This document shows positions 8,705 to 18,132 of a stretch of 64,000 nucleotides of DNA, one piece after another. The DNA is taken from the NCBI GenBank assembly GCA_017516005.1, contig JAFWDU010000005.1, positions 1 through 64,000 on the forward strand, in the 5' to 3' direction. Under the pieces are notes generated by a model that was given only the letters and a program-made list of their open reading frames with translations, did no database searches and was not told the origin of the DNA. The position numbers and the translations under genes were made by a program. The first letter of the stretch is position 1. Every line of letters begins with the position of its first letter. The stretch comes from Oscillospiraceae bacterium. Its GTDB lineage: Bacteria; Bacillota; Clostridia; Oscillospirales; Oscillospiraceae.

Positions 8705-8757
8705 AAAAGGACAGAGACCCGCGGTACATGGAAGTACCTGCGGATCTCTGTCCTTTT
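8705..8757 (+). terminator. patatin gene terminator
   Basis: Long hairpin with 13-bp outer arms 8705-8717 and 8745-8757 plus additional inner pairing, ending in TTTT, 12 bp after the patatin stop. The gap to 8826 holds nothing else recognised. Confidence 0.75.
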
Positions 8758-8825
8758 CATTATATAAAGATGTAACGAGCTCGCTCAAGGTATTACGTAC
8801 GGGATAACAGGACATTTTTACTCAG

Positions 8826-9383
8826 TCAGCGGATCTGCATTACCGGCGGCTGGTTTTCCAGATGCTCTCCGATGATTTTCTCCATCCAGATCATATGATA
8901 CCATCTGCGGAATTTATAACCACATTGGCGGAACCGCCCCACCGTTTCAAATCCCATCCGGCTGTGAAATGCCACGCTGCTGCTGTCAAGGTATTCATCT
9001 TCCTGTTCCGGTACAGCGATGCACGCGTAAAGATTCAGAAATCCCATTCTGCGCAGTTCATCCTCAAGTGCCTCATAGAGTTTCCTGCCGATCCCCTGTC
9101 CCCGGGCGTTCCAATCCACATAGACGCTCAGTTCCGCGCACCAGTCATATGCAGCCCGCGGATGAAAGGGTCCGGCATAAGCATATCCGAGAATCCCGTC
9201 TTCTGTTTCTGCCGCCAGATACGGATACCGTTCCAGCGTTTTTGCGATTCGCGCCCGAAATTCCGCTTCTTTCGGAATCACATATTCAAAAGTGACAGCG
9301 GTGCGCTCCACATATGGCGCGTAGATTCTGAGGAGTTCCGCCGCATCATCCGGAACCGCGGCGCGAATCAGCAGATTATCCAT
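8826..9383 (-). CDS. GNAT family N-acetyltransferase (phosphinothricin acetyltransferase-like)
   Basis: The 185-residue single GNAT domain has the acetyl-CoA loop 'ARGQGIGRKL' near residues 104-113. The N-terminal IRAAVPDDAAELLRIYAPYVERTAVTFEY and the 'HPRAAYDWCAELSVYVD' segment match the PAT/Bar-like subgroup, which acetylates small amines or amino-acid analogues. The actual substrate is unknown. It starts 3 bp after the end of pepF and is probably cotranscribed with it. Confidence 0.85.
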   Translation of the reverse strand: MDNLLIRAAVPDDAAELLRIYAPYVERTAVTFEYVIPKEAEFRARIAKTLERYPYLAAETEDGILGYAYAGPFHPRAAYDWCAELSVYVDWNARGQGIGRKLYEALEDELRRMGFLNLYACIAVPEQEDEYLDSSSVAFHSRMGFETVGRFRQCGYKFRRWYHMIWMEKIIGEHLENQPPVMQIR

Positions 9384-9385
9384 AG

Positions 9386-11179
9386 TCAGATCAGAGTCTC
9401 CATTTCATCCAGCAGGGAATCAAAGAGTTTCAGGGCTTCCGTGACGGGCTCCGTGGTGCTCATATCCACACCCGCACCCTTCAGCAGCGAAATGGGATCC
9501 TTGCTGCAGCCCCCGGACAGGAAATTCAGATAATCCTGACGTTCCTGCTCCCCGCCATTCAGAATCCGGCGGGACAGAGCGATTGCCGCGGCGTATCCCG
9601 TTGCATACTGGAACACGTAGTAGTTCATGTAGAAATGCGGAATTCTTGCCCATTCCAGAGCAATCTGGTCATCCACGACCATATCCGGTCCGAAATACTG
9701 TTCATTCAGTTCTCGGTACATGCTGCAGAGGGTATCCGCCGTCAGAGTCTGCCCCTGCCCGATCAGTTCCCCACATTTGAGTTCAAATTCCGCAAACATG
9801 GTCTGGCGGTACAGCGTTCCCTTAAACTGCTCCAGAAAATGGTTGATCAAGGCTGCCCGTTCCCGCTTGTCGCTGGTTCTCGCCAGCAGGTACTCCATCA
9901 GGAGCGCCTCATTGCAGGTGGAGGCCACTTCCGCCACAAAGATCACATAGTCAGCGTCCACAAAGGACTGGGTGCGATTGGAATGGTAGCTGTGCAGCGC
10001 ATGTCCCATTTCGTGCGCAAGCGTGAACTGGGAGTCCAGGGTTCCTGTGTAGTTCAGCAGCACGAAGGGATGCACATGGGCACCGGCAGAATAGGCGCCG
10101 GACCGTTTTCCCACGTTCTGATAAACGTCAATCCAGCCTTCGTCCATTCCCTTGCGGAGCAGCTGCTGGTACTCTTCACCCAGCGGCGCCATAGCCTGCA
10201 CAACAGTGCTGCATGCTTCCTCATAGGGAATCTTTCTGCTGGAACCCGCTACGAGCGGTGCGTAGACATCATAGAAGTGCAGCTCGTCCACACCCAGAAT
10301 TTTCTTGCGTAGACGGACATAGCGGTGCATCTTATCCAGATTCTGATGAACCGCTTCAATCAGATTTTTGTACACCTCTACCGGGACATTGTTTTCATCC
10401 AGCGCGGCATGGAGCGCTGAGTCATACTTTCTTGCGTTCGCGAAAAACTGAAGCGCTTTTCCCTGGGCATTGAGTGCGGCTGCCACCGTATTCCGATGCT
10501 CTCCGAATACACTGTAAAGTTTTTCGTATGCGTCCTTCCGGAGCGTCCGGTCTTCGGACTCCTCACAGGAGACAAAAGTGCCCTGACTCAGGGGGTGCGC
10601 ATTTCCGTTCGCATCTACTGCATCCGGGAACTTGATGTCCGCATCGGCAAACATGGAATAAATATTATACGGAGACTGCGCCATTTCGCCTGCTGCCGAG
10701 AGGATTTTCTCTTCCGCATCAGAAAGGATGTGCTCCTTTCTGCGGCGCATATCCTTCAATAGACGGCGGTAACGTTCCAGCTCCGGCTTTTCCGCAAAGA
10801 AAGCCGCCAACGCATCATCGGTAATCGCAAGGATCTCCGGAGTGTCAAACGCAGTCGCAGAGGCAAACGACACGTAGGCGCTCATCATCTGCCCGTTCAT
10901 GTTCTGATACTCTGCGACTCTGGTATCCTGATTTCCCTTATGCTCCGCGTAATGCATCAGATTTTCCAAAAGCATGTTTGCCTGCTCGGAACAGGCCAGA
11001 TAATCATACAGTGCCTGCGCCGAAGAGCCGAGCTTCCCGGCATAGGCGCCAGCCTGCGGAATCATTTCCTGGTAGCGTTTCAGGTCCGCCTGCCATGCTT
11101 CATCAGAGGCATACAGATCCTCCAGATGCCACATATATTTCGGATCCAGCTCTGCCCGTTCGGGAATGCGGTCTGCCAT
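9386..11179 (-). CDS. pepF: oligoendopeptidase F, M3 family zinc metallopeptidase
   Basis: Cleaves short peptides in the cytoplasm. The 597-residue protein has the N-terminal PepF domain (DLYASDEAWQ start) and the M3 catalytic domain with the HEMGH zinc motif at about residues 389-393, with a downstream Glu in 'ASTCNEALL'. Length is normal. Two in-frame ATGs exist, at 11194 and 11179. The second has GGATGG at 6 nt and is chosen; the first lies only about 15 nt after the expected transcription start and lacks an SD. Followed by a GNAT gene in the same operon. Confidence 0.93.
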   Translation of the reverse strand: MADRIPERAELDPKYMWHLEDLYASDEAWQADLKRYQEMIPQAGAYAGKLGSSAQALYDYLACSEQANMLLENLMHYAEHKGNQDTRVAEYQNMNGQMMSAYVSFASATAFDTPEILAITDDALAAFFAEKPELERYRRLLKDMRRRKEHILSDAEEKILSAAGEMAQSPYNIYSMFADADIKFPDAVDANGNAHPLSQGTFVSCEESEDRTLRKDAYEKLYSVFGEHRNTVAAALNAQGKALQFFANARKYDSALHAALDENNVPVEVYKNLIEAVHQNLDKMHRYVRLRKKILGVDELHFYDVYAPLVAGSSRKIPYEEACSTVVQAMAPLGEEYQQLLRKGMDEGWIDVYQNVGKRSGAYSAGAHVHPFVLLNYTGTLDSQFTLAHEMGHALHSYHSNRTQSFVDADYVIFVAEVASTCNEALLMEYLLARTSDKRERAALINHFLEQFKGTLYRQTMFAEFELKCGELIGQGQTLTADTLCSMYRELNEQYFGPDMVVDDQIALEWARIPHFYMNYYVFQYATGYAAAIALSRRILNGGEQERQDYLNFLSGGCSKDPISLLKGAGVDMSTTEPVTEALKLFDSLLDEMETLI

Positions 11180-11215
11180 AACAACACCATCCATTCATAA
11201 ATAATCGGTACGCTC

Positions 11216-11244
11216 ACTCTAGCAGACTTTCCCTGAAAATGCAA
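11216..11244 (-). promoter_or_regulatory. pepF promoter
   Basis: Minus-strand TTGCAT (11239-11244) and TAGAGT (11216-11221), 17-bp spacing, about 37 bp before the chosen pepF start. Confidence 0.6.
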
Positions 11245-11298
11245 GGCGGTATCAGTGTCCGGGCACTGACCGAAATACTTGAAAATCCGAAAAAAGAT

Positions 11299-11328
11299 TT
11301 GGTATCTGTTCATAATCTATGCTAGAAT
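11299..11328 (+). promoter_or_regulatory. DMT transporter promoter
   Basis: TTGGTA (11299-11304) and TAGAAT (11323-11328) with 18-bp spacing and a TGC just before the -10. The leader to the ATG at 11451 is about 115 nt with no recognised riboswitch. Confidence 0.5.
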
Positions 11329-11450
11329 GGGCGCAAAACAGTCCGTCATTTCCCTGCTGTTCAAGGCGGGACTCTTTCCTGCGGGCGGCGGCTTCCGAAA
11401 ACCATTCCGCGCATTATTACTTACCTCCCCCATCAGAAACCAGGTGAACC

Positions 11451-12368
11451 ATGAAAAGGAACAGTATACTCGGCAGTCTTCTGCTGACACTCGTCGCGGT
11501 GATCTGGGGCACAGCCTTTGTCTTTCAGCGGGCTGGAATGGATCAGATTACCCCGATCACCTTCGTCGCATCACGAATGACCATTTCCGCCGTGGCCGTT
11601 GGAGTGGTTACGCTCCTCCCGTTCCTGCGCAGCTCCGCATCCGGCAGTACCGGCACGCCGCGATTCAGCAGAAGCGAGCTGACCGGCGGACTTCTGTGCG
11701 GTGTTTTTCTTTCAATCGCCAGCATCTTCCAGCAGATGGGGATTGTGTATACCCCGGCTGGGAAGGCAGGCTTCATTACCGCCATGTACATTCTTCTGGT
11801 GCCCGTCATCCGGTTTCTGATGTTCCGGAAGAAAACCAGCTGGCATGTTTGGCTTGCTGTGGGAATCGGCATAGTCGGCATGTATTTTCTCTGCATGACG
11901 CAGAGTCTTCGCCTGACTCGGGGAGATGTGCTGATCTGTATCTGCGCGCTCCTCTTCAGCGGGCATATTCTCTGCTGCGATTTCTCTGTTGAAAGAGGAA
12001 ATGCCGTCCGCATTTCTGCAATTCAGTTCTTCTCCGCTACGCTGATCTCATGGATTGCCGCTTTTATACTGGAAAAGCCCAGTTTTTCGGGTATTGTTTC
12101 GGCGGCTGTCCCCATTCTTTACTGCGGTGCGATCTCCGGCGGCGTCGGCTATACCCTGCAGATTGTTGCCCAGCGGCATACGGACCCTACCATAGCCTCC
12201 CTGCTGATGAGCCTGGAATCGGTTTTTGCTGTCATTGCCGGCGCGCTGATTCTCCGTGAGCGCATGCAGCCGAAAGAGCTCATTGGCTGCATAATCATGT
12301 TCGCCGCAATTGTTCTGGCTCAGATCCCTCAGAAACGCAAATCTGCCTCATCCGGCGGACCATCCTGA
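11451..12368 (+). CDS. EamA/DMT family transporter
   Basis: The 305-residue integral membrane protein has ten hydrophobic helices in two EamA repeats. The first starts 'LLLTLVAVIWGTAFVFQRAGM'; the second ends with the conserved 'PTIASLLMSLESVFAVIAGALILRERM' segment typical of DMT exporters. Likely exports a metabolite or amino acid; the substrate cannot be predicted. Monocistronic, with a strong terminator. Confidence 0.88.
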   Translation: MKRNSILGSLLLTLVAVIWGTAFVFQRAGMDQITPITFVASRMTISAVAVGVVTLLPFLRSSASGSTGTPRFSRSELTGGLLCGVFLSIASIFQQMGIVYTPAGKAGFITAMYILLVPVIRFLMFRKKTSWHVWLAVGIGIVGMYFLCMTQSLRLTRGDVLICICALLFSGHILCCDFSVERGNAVRISAIQFFSATLISWIAAFILEKPSFSGIVSAAVPILYCGAISGGVGYTLQIVAQRHTDPTIASLLMSLESVFAVIAGALILRERMQPKELIGCIIMFAAIVLAQIPQKRKSASSGGPS

Positions 12369-12411
12369 GTCCATTACCATGATTCGGACAGCCAGATCCG
12401 GAGCACAAGGT

Positions 12412-12460
12412 AAAGACAGGCACCAGTTCTCCTTTTTCCGGAGTTCTGGTGCCTGTCTTT
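12412..12460. terminator. terminator after DMT transporter / proC
   Basis: Arms 12412-12432 and 12440-12460 pair with one internal 2-bp mismatch, flanked by T runs. Convergent genes on both sides make it probably bidirectional. Confidence 0.75.
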
Positions 12461-12504
12461 CTCTATCTGCCTGCTTTTGATGTCATAAGTTTATGGCTCA
12501 TTAT

Positions 12505-13299
12505 TCAGCCTTTCAGTCCCAGCGTCCGCTGATAGGCAGCGTCCACAGCGTCCAGAAGAGCCGCGCGGAATCCGTTGGCTTCCAGTGCCGCTACGCCTTC
12601 AATCGTGCTTCCGGCGGGAGAGCATACTTCGCCGCGGAGCACTGCCGGATCCTTGTCGGAATTCAGTGCAAGTCTTGCCGTGCCGGCAACCGTCTGCAGC
12701 GACAGAAGCTTTGCCTGATCCCGTGTCAGGCCGCAGCGGATTCCCGCATCCATCATTGCCTCCACAAACATACACACGAAGGCGGGACCGCAGCCGGAGA
12801 TGGCGCAGGCCGCGTCAATCTTGGACTCATCCAGTTTCTGGATTCTTCCTGCATGTGCGAGAAGTTTCAGGAACGTATTCTCTTCCTCCTCCGTCACAGC
12901 GGAAGAAGGGCTGTAGAGGATCATTCCCTCACCGACTGCCGCCGGCGTGTTGGGCATGATCCGGATAACCGGGTAAGATCCCAGCTCCTCTTCAATTTTG
13001 GAAATCGGGATGCCGGCAGCCATCGTCACTACAACAAAACGGTCCCTGCGGCCGCTGAGGATGTCCCGGATCTGTCCCGCCAGGGAATGAATCATCTGAG
13101 GTTTGACACCCAGAAAGATATATCCGCACGTTTGCGCAACTTCCTCCGCCGTGCTGGGGACAACGCCGGATGCGCTCTGAAGCCGGAGGAGCTTCTCCCG
13201 ATCCAGATCCGCGCCGAACACTTCCATTCTGCTCTTTGCGGCTGCGCCTGCCAGTACGCCGCCCATATTGCCGCAGCCGATAAATCCTGCTCTGATCAT
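12505..13299 (-). CDS. proC: pyrroline-5-carboxylate reductase
   Basis: The last step of proline synthesis: reduces pyrroline-5-carboxylate with NAD(P)H. The 264-residue protein opens with the Rossmann motif GFIGCGNMGG. It carries FLGVKPQ, IRIMPNTPAAVGEGM and, near the C-terminus, the ProC signature 'LRGEVCSPAGSTIEG'. The ATG at 13299 follows GAGGTGAG, which rules out the longer frame to 13461 that overlaps proA. Third gene of proB-proA-proC, 4 bp after proA. Confidence 0.95.
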   Translation of the reverse strand: MIRAGFIGCGNMGGVLAGAAAKSRMEVFGADLDREKLLRLQSASGVVPSTAEEVAQTCGYIFLGVKPQMIHSLAGQIRDILSGRRDRFVVVTMAAGIPISKIEEELGSYPVIRIMPNTPAAVGEGMILYSPSSAVTEEEENTFLKLLAHAGRIQKLDESKIDAACAISGCGPAFVCMFVEAMMDAGIRCGLTRDQAKLLSLQTVAGTARLALNSDKDPAVLRGEVCSPAGSTIEGVAALEANGFRAALLDAVDAAYQRTLGLKG

Positions 13300-13303
13300 T
13301 CTC

Positions 13304-14560
13304 TCACCTCGTCTGTCCGTTGCCGCGCACAATGTACTTATAGGAACACAGCTCCTCCAGTCCCATCGGTCCGCGCGCATGAAGCTTCTGTGTGGAAATA
13401 CCCATCTCGCATCCCAGTCCGAACTCGCCGCCGTCTGTAAACCTGGTAGACGCATTGACATACACCGCCGCAGAATCCACCTGTCTGGTAAAAGCGTCCG
13501 CAGCCGCCGGATCCTCGGTCAGAATCGCATCGCTGTGACCGGTGGAGTGGCAACCGATATGGGCGATTGCTTCTTCCACGCTGTCCACAACGGCAACGGC
13601 AAGTATATAGTCAAGAAACTCCGTGTCAAAGTCTTCGCTGCCGGCAGGCGTGCCGGGGATAATTTTCTGCGCTTCCGGATCCAGCCGGAGTTCCACTGGC
13701 GGAAGTCCCTTCGCCTGTCTGTCATCCGTCAGTTTTACAAGCAGCTTCGGGAGGAATTCCTCCGCCACTGCGCGGTGAACCAGGAGAACCTCCTCGGCGT
13801 TGCAGACGGAAGGTCTGCTGGTTTTCGCATTTTCGATGATTTTCAGTGCCTTTTCCTGGTCTGCCGAGGCATCCACGTAAATATGGCAGATCCCCGTTCC
13901 GGTCTGAATGCATGGCACCTTCGCGTTTTCCGTGCAGCTGCGGATCAGTCCGGCTCCGCCCCGCGGAATCAGAAGGTCCACCAGGCCGACTGCCTCCATA
14001 AGTTCCCTGGCGCTGGACCGGTCTGTGTTCTCTACAAAGCCAACCAGTTCCGCGGGCAGACCCGCATCCTCCAGGCCAAGATGAATTGCCCGGACAATGG
14101 CAGCGTTGGAATGGAAAGCCTCCTTGCCGCCGCGCAGGACAACTGCATTGCCGGACTTCAGTGCGAGCGCCGCCGCATCCGATGTCACATTGGGCCGGCT
14201 CTCATAAATAATGGCAATGACGCCCATGGGAACCGCTGTTTTCTCAATCACAAGTCCGTTGGGCCGTTCCGTTCGCCGGATCACACTGCCCACGGGATCC
14301 GGAAGCAGAACCACATCGCGCACGCCCGCGGCCATGGCTTCAATCCGGGCGGAAGTCAGCTGCAGCCGGTCAATCATAACGCTCCCCAGTTTTTCTCTTG
14401 CCGCTTCCACGTCTTTTTCATTTGCCTGCAGGATCGCCTCCTGCTCGGAAATCAGCCGGTCCGCGATCCGCTCAAGCGCACGGTTCTTGCATGCCTCGTC
14501 GGCAGCAGCCAGTGCCGGCCATGCCGCCTTGACTGCCTGCAGCATCTGTCTCGTTTCCAC
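13304..14560 (-). CDS. proA: glutamate-5-semialdehyde dehydrogenase (gamma-glutamyl phosphate reductase)
   Basis: The second step of proline synthesis, reducing gamma-glutamyl phosphate with NADPH. At 418 residues it has the normal length. The family marks [13 protein letters not shown] and [13 protein letters not shown] are present; the Cys of the TGxGxCH motif is the expected nucleophile. The C-terminal '[33 protein letters not shown]' is also diagnostic. It begins 4 bp after proB and is in the same operon. Confidence 0.96.
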   Translation of the reverse strand: METRQMLQAVKAAWPALAAADEACKNRALERIADRLISEQEAILQANEKDVEAAREKLGSVMIDRLQLTSARIEAMAAGVRDVVLLPDPVGSVIRRTERPNGLVIEKTAVPMGVIAIIYESRPNVTSDAAALALKSGNAVVLRGGKEAFHSNAAIVRAIHLGLEDAGLPAELVGFVENTDRSSARELMEAVGLVDLLIPRGGAGLIRSCTENAKVPCIQTGTGICHIYVDASADQEKALKIIENAKTSRPSVCNAEEVLLVHRAVAEEFLPKLLVKLTDDRQAKGLPPVELRLDPEAQKIIPGTPAGSEDFDTEFLDYILAVAVVDSVEEAIAHIGCHSTGHSDAILTEDPAAADAFTRQVDSAAVYVNASTRFTDGGEFGLGCEMGISTQKLHARGPMGLEELCSYKYIVRGNGQTR

Positions 14561-14563
14561 TGC

Positions 14564-15331
14564 TTAACTCCTTCCAATAAACCGGGTGCCTGCCTTCTTT
14601 CCTTCCATCAGATCGTACAGGACTTCCATTCGCTTTCCGCTGACGATAATCATGTCCGTTCCCGCTTCCATACAGATGCGGGCGGCTCCAAGCTTCGTGG
14701 TCATGCCGCCGGTACCAAGCGCAGATCCTCTGCCCCCGGCACAGGAAAGAATCTCCGGGGTCAGTTCCCGAACCTCCGGGATCAGCTTTGCGTCGGGATC
14801 CACATGAGGATCCGCCGTAAACAGCCCCTGGATATCAGACAGGACAATCAGCAGATCCGCATTCACGCTGACTGCAACCAGCGCACCCAGCGTATCGTTG
14901 TCACCGACCGCAACCTCTTCCGTTGCGACCGTGTCATTCTCATTGATAATGGGAATGGCGCCAAGTTCCAGAAGGCGAAGAATCGTATTGATGAAGTTCG
15001 TATGACGCTGCTCGTCCCGAAGATCCTCACCGGTCAGCAGAATCTGGGCGACCACATGATTGTATTCCGAAAACAGCTTGTCATAGGTGTACATGAGTTC
15101 GCACTGTCCAATGGCCGCCATCGCCTGTTTGGACGGCATGTCCTGTGGACGCTCCGGCAGATTCATCTTGCCGACGCCCATTCCAATTGCGCCGGAAGAC
15201 ACCAGAATGATCTCATGTCCTGCATTTTTAATATCGCTGAGCACTTTGCAGAGCGCCTCCACACTCCGGACATTCATCCGGCCTGTGGAGTGGGTCAGGG
15301 TCGATGTGCCCACCTTCACTGCAACACGCAA
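14564..15331 (-). CDS. proB: glutamate 5-kinase, short form without PUA domain
   Basis: Phosphorylates glutamate to start proline synthesis. It has only the amino-acid kinase domain (about 255 residues): VAVKVGTSTLTHS, LVSSGAIGMGVG, NENDTVA, GDNDTLGALVA and GTGGMTTKL. The C-terminal PUA domain of E. coli ProB is missing, as in many Firmicutes. I chose TTG at 15331 because GGAGGCGGGC lies at the right distance. The ATG at 15382 sits on the end of a GC-rich hairpin (15383-15409) without an SD and would add 17 unconserved residues. A longer start cannot be excluded. Confidence 0.93.
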   Translation of the reverse strand: MRVAVKVGTSTLTHSTGRMNVRSVEALCKVLSDIKNAGHEIILVSSGAIGMGVGKMNLPERPQDMPSKQAMAAIGQCELMYTYDKLFSEYNHVVAQILLTGEDLRDEQRHTNFINTILRLLELGAIPIINENDTVATEEVAVGDNDTLGALVAVSVNADLLIVLSDIQGLFTADPHVDPDAKLIPEVRELTPEILSCAGGRGSALGTGGMTTKLGAARICMEAGTDMIIVSGKRMEVLYDLMEGKKAGTRFIGRS

Positions 15332-15382
15332 TACGCCCGCCTCCTTTTTCAATCTGTTTTTCTGATCTGTGCAGTTATTCAT

Positions 15383-15409
15383 ACAGCGGCGGGAAACTCC
15401 CGCCGCTGT
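15383..15409 (-). terminator. GC-rich hairpin between yebC and proB
   Basis: Perfect 12-bp arms with a 3-nt loop, downstream of yebC on the minus strand and at the head of proB. There is no T run, so it could be a weak terminator or an element of the proB leader. Confidence 0.5.
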
Positions 15410-15530
15410 GTCTGATCAGAGTTCCTGGCATATGATGGATTCTGTCCGCCGAACTGTCTGCTGATAGGAAACATGCAGAACAGGTCTCATGCGGGACGGC
15501 GAATCCGGACCGTTTTTCTGGCAGCCGCAG

Positions 15531-16268
15531 TTATTCCGCGTCTTCCCAGTTATGCCATACGTTCTGCACATCCTCATCATCTTCCAGGATGTCCAGCATC
15601 TTCTGCATATTAACGCGGTCCTCTTCCTTCTCCAGTTTCGCATAGTTCTGCGGAACCATCTCCACCTGGGCGGAAGCAAATGTGTATCCCTTGGCTGTCA
15701 GAGCATCCGCGACCGTATTGAAGTCATCCGGCTCCGTATAAACCGTGAAGACTCCTTCTTCCGGCTCAAAATCGGACGCGCCGGCTTCCAGTGCGTCTTC
15801 CATCACCTGGTCTTCTTCGTAGTCACCGTCTTCATTGTCAATGACCAGAACGCCCTTCTGATCAAAGCTCCATGCGACGCAGCCGGAAGCGCCCATATTC
15901 CCGCCGTACTTGTCAAAATGGTGGCGGATATTGGAGGCGGTACGGTTGCGGTTGTCCGTCATGGTTTCCACAATCACAGCCACACCGGAGGGGCCGTAGC
16001 CTTCGTAGGTAATGGATTCATAGTTGGAACTGTCACCTGCGCCGGCAGCCTTTTCCAGGGTGCGCTTGATGTTGTCGTTGGGCATATTCGCCGCACGCGC
16101 CTTGGTGATGATGGTTGCCAGGCGGGAGTTGTTGGCGGGATCAGCGCTTCCGCCTTCCTTCACGGCGACAATCATTTCTCTTGCAATCTTTGTAAATGCC
16201 TGCGCACGCTTCGCGTCCTGGGCACCTTTTGTTTTCTGTATGTTATGCCATTTGGAATGTCCTGACAT
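15531..16268 (-). CDS. YebC/PmpR family protein (translation/transcription factor)
   Basis: The 245-residue protein begins MSGHSKWHNIQ, the near-invariant start of the family, and contains 'ANMPNDNIKRTLEKA' and 'YEGYGPSGVAVIVE'. Relatives have been described as DNA-binding regulators, and more recently as factors that relieve ribosome stalling. The sequence does not decide between these. Own promoter at 16307-16335; RBS GAAGGGATG precedes the ATG. Confidence 0.94.
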   Translation of the reverse strand: MSGHSKWHNIQKTKGAQDAKRAQAFTKIAREMIVAVKEGGSADPANNSRLATIITKARAANMPNDNIKRTLEKAAGAGDSSNYESITYEGYGPSGVAVIVETMTDNRNRTASNIRHHFDKYGGNMGASGCVAWSFDQKGVLVIDNEDGDYEEDQVMEDALEAGASDFEPEEGVFTVYTEPDDFNTVADALTAKGYTFASAQVEMVPQNYAKLEKEEDRVNMQKMLDILEDDEDVQNVWHNWEDAE

Positions 16269-16306
16269 ATCGCTTCATCCCTTCGTATTGTTTGTTATCC
16301 GGAAGT

Positions 16307-16335
16307 ATTCTAGCACATTCTTCAAGCGCTGGCAA
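16307..16335 (-). promoter_or_regulatory. yebC promoter
   Basis: Minus-strand TTGCCA (16330-16335) and TAGAAT (16307-16312), 17-bp spacing, 39 bp before the start codon; it lies between nif3 and yebC. Confidence 0.6.
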
Positions 16336-16341
16336 GGCATA

Positions 16342-17130
16342 TTAGAGGAAGCGGATCATATCCGCGTGCGTCCTGGAAATCTCCACGTCCAGCTCCGGGA
16401 ACGCTGTGTTCAGCCGCTCCTTCAGAGCCCGGCAAACCACATTTTCCGTATAAAAATGCCCCGCATCAATCACATTGAGGCCGATTTCCACTGCTTCCTG
16501 GAAATTGGAATACTTTTCATCGCCGGTAACATAGGTGTCGCAGCCGGCCTCCGCTGCAGCCAGCGCAAACTTCGCGCTTGAACCGCTTCCAACCGCAACA
16601 CGGTGCACCGGCTTGCCTCCGCTGACTACGCGAACCGCCTGGCAGCCGAGACTTTTCTTCACGAATGCGGCATAGGTATCCAGATCCTGTTCCGGGACCT
16701 CGCCGACCCGGCAGTATCCGTATTCTCTGCCGTTGCAGTCCACGCCGTCCACTTCCAGGAATCCGATCTTTTCCAGGCCGGCCGCTTTTGCAAGGCAGTC
16801 ATTCACACCACCCTGCGCGCGGTCAAGATTCGTATGAAGTGAGATTTCCGAAATATCCGCCAGCACAAGCCGCCGGATGCTTCTTCCCAGGACGTCGTCC
16901 TCCGTCACCCGCTTTGTGTCGAACATGAGCGGATGATGGACCAGAATCAGCTCCGCGCCGGTCTTCTCCGCTTCCTCAATGACAGCCGGGAAGGGGTCCA
17001 GCGCGACGAGCACGCGCTTCACTTCCTGGTCTCTTCTTCCGACGAGCAGTCCCACATTGTCCCACTCCTCCGCCGTCTCCAGAGGTGCGAATGTCTGGAT
17101 CAGGTCAAGGATATCCTGTACCGTTGTCAT
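16342..17130 (-). CDS. Nif3-like dinuclear metal centre protein
   Basis: The 262-residue protein is the compact form of the Nif3/YqfO family. The N-terminal 'LETAEEWDNVGLLVG' and metal-binding 'ILVHHPLMF' and 'HTNLDRAQGGVND' motifs are present, as is the C-terminal 'DAGHFYTE' His/Glu. The middle PII-like insertion of Bacillus YqfO is absent. Molecular role is unsettled; a GTP-cyclohydrolase-like activity has been proposed for the family. Its start overlaps the trmK stop by 4 bp, the usual trmK-nif3 pair. Confidence 0.92.
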   Translation of the reverse strand: MTTVQDILDLIQTFAPLETAEEWDNVGLLVGRRDQEVKRVLVALDPFPAVIEEAEKTGAELILVHHPLMFDTKRVTEDDVLGRSIRRLVLADISEISLHTNLDRAQGGVNDCLAKAAGLEKIGFLEVDGVDCNGREYGYCRVGEVPEQDLDTYAAFVKKSLGCQAVRVVSGGKPVHRVAVGSGSSAKFALAAAEAGCDTYVTGDEKYSNFQEAVEIGLNVIDAGHFYTENVVCRALKERLNTAFPELDVEISRTHADMIRFL

Positions 17131-17813
17131 AGCTGTTTCCTCATTTCCATCAGTTCTTTCATGGCGTTCCGCTCCCTGCTCAGACGCTCGGAAGGCCCGG
17201 ACTTCTCCATGCCGGCAACCGCCTTCCGGAGGCCTTCAATCTGCCGGTCCAGGTATTCCGGCAGCAGGTCGGATCCGCTCTGCATCAGCACTCTGGAGCA
17301 GTACTGCTCCCATGGTGAGATCGTTTCCTCTTCCCCTGTTTCCAGCCGCATCACCGTATAAAGGAAGCGGCCTTCCCGAACAAGGGTCTCCTCTGCGATG
17401 GTCAGCCTGCTGGTTGCAAGATACTCCCGAAATTCCGGAACAGAGGACTGCGGCTGCACAATTCGGACGATCTCCGCTTCCATAACCCACGGGCTCTGCT
17501 CCAGAATATGCCGGATGGTATCGCCGCCCATTCCCGCAATGACCACAGTGTCCGCGCAGCCGGGTGCCAAGCCGGTCAGTCCGTCGCAGAGAAAGAACTC
17601 CATCCGGTCGTCTACGCCGAATCGTTCGGCGTTGCGTCTGGCCTGTGCCAGCGGTCCTTCCCGCAGGTCGCAGGCAAAAACCTTTCTCGCTCTGTTTTCC
17701 GTCAGAAGGGAAATGCCGAGATATCCGTGATCGCAGCCCACGTCCGCGACGACGGAACCTGCGGGAACCATAGCCGCACAGGCAGAAAGCCTTGCGGAAA
17801 TCGGCAGTTTCAT
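17127..17813 (-). CDS. trmK: tRNA (adenine(22)-N1)-methyltransferase TrmK
   Basis: A SAM-dependent enzyme that methylates A22 of tRNA. The 228-residue protein has motif I VADVGCDHGYLGISLL near residues 23-38 and the family-specific 'VVIAGMGGDTIRHIL' near 90-104, followed by QPQS. A helical C-terminal extension is typical of TrmK. Directly followed by the Nif3-like gene, as in most Firmicutes. Confidence 0.93.
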   Translation of the reverse strand: MKLPISARLSACAAMVPAGSVVADVGCDHGYLGISLLTENRARKVFACDLREGPLAQARRNAERFGVDDRMEFFLCDGLTGLAPGCADTVVIAGMGGDTIRHILEQSPWVMEAEIVRIVQPQSSVPEFREYLATSRLTIAEETLVREGRFLYTVMRLETGEEETISPWEQYCSRVLMQSGSDLLPEYLDRQIEGLRKAVAGMEKSGPSERLSRERNAMKELMEMRKQL

Positions 17814-17830
17814 TCTGTTCCCTCCTTAAC

Positions 17831-17860
17831 AAAAAAGGAGGCCGAAGCCTCCTTTTTTTA
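17831..17860. terminator. terminator after DUF1858 gene
   Basis: Arms 17831-17842 and 17847-17859 with a CGAA tetraloop and poly-T on both strands; it separates the DUF1858 gene from trmK. Confidence 0.8.
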
Positions 17861-17862
17861 AC

Positions 17863-18084
17863 TCATTCTTCCGTCTTTCCTCCGGAAATGAAGGAGTTGA
17901 CGTGCTGCAGGAACTCATCCGGGTCAATGCCGTGAACGGCGCAGGCCTCCTCAACGGTCTCTCCGCGGGATGCGGGGCAGCCGAGGCAATGCATTCCGAT
18001 GGCCATGAACAGGGGTGCTGTCTGCGGTGCGATATCCAGGATATCGCCTACGATGGTTTCTCTTGTGATAGTTGTTGCAGCCAT
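17863..18084 (-). CDS. DUF1858 domain-containing protein
   Basis: The 73-residue protein is almost entirely the DUF1858 domain. It begins 'ITRETIVGDILDIAPQTAPLF' and has the pair HCLGC (Cys-x2-Cys) followed by 'SRGETVEEACAVHGID'. Relatives are associated with hybrid cluster or redox enzymes, but the function is unknown. The Cys pair suggests metal binding or redox sensing (inference). RBS GGAGGAG precedes the ATG; it lies 48 bp after tsf and may be cotranscribed. Confidence 0.88.
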   Translation of the reverse strand: MAATTITRETIVGDILDIAPQTAPLFMAIGMHCLGCPASRGETVEEACAVHGIDPDEFLQHVNSFISGGKTEE

Positions 18085-18132
18085 GATGATCTCCTCCTTG
18101 TCAGAATGGCTGAGTGCGGAGCACTCTGATGC

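Noticed and set aside
13268-15415. 715-residue plus-strand frame opposite proA/proB
   Set aside because: Antisense to well-conserved proA, proB and proC; long only because GC-rich coding sequence has few stops on the other strand.
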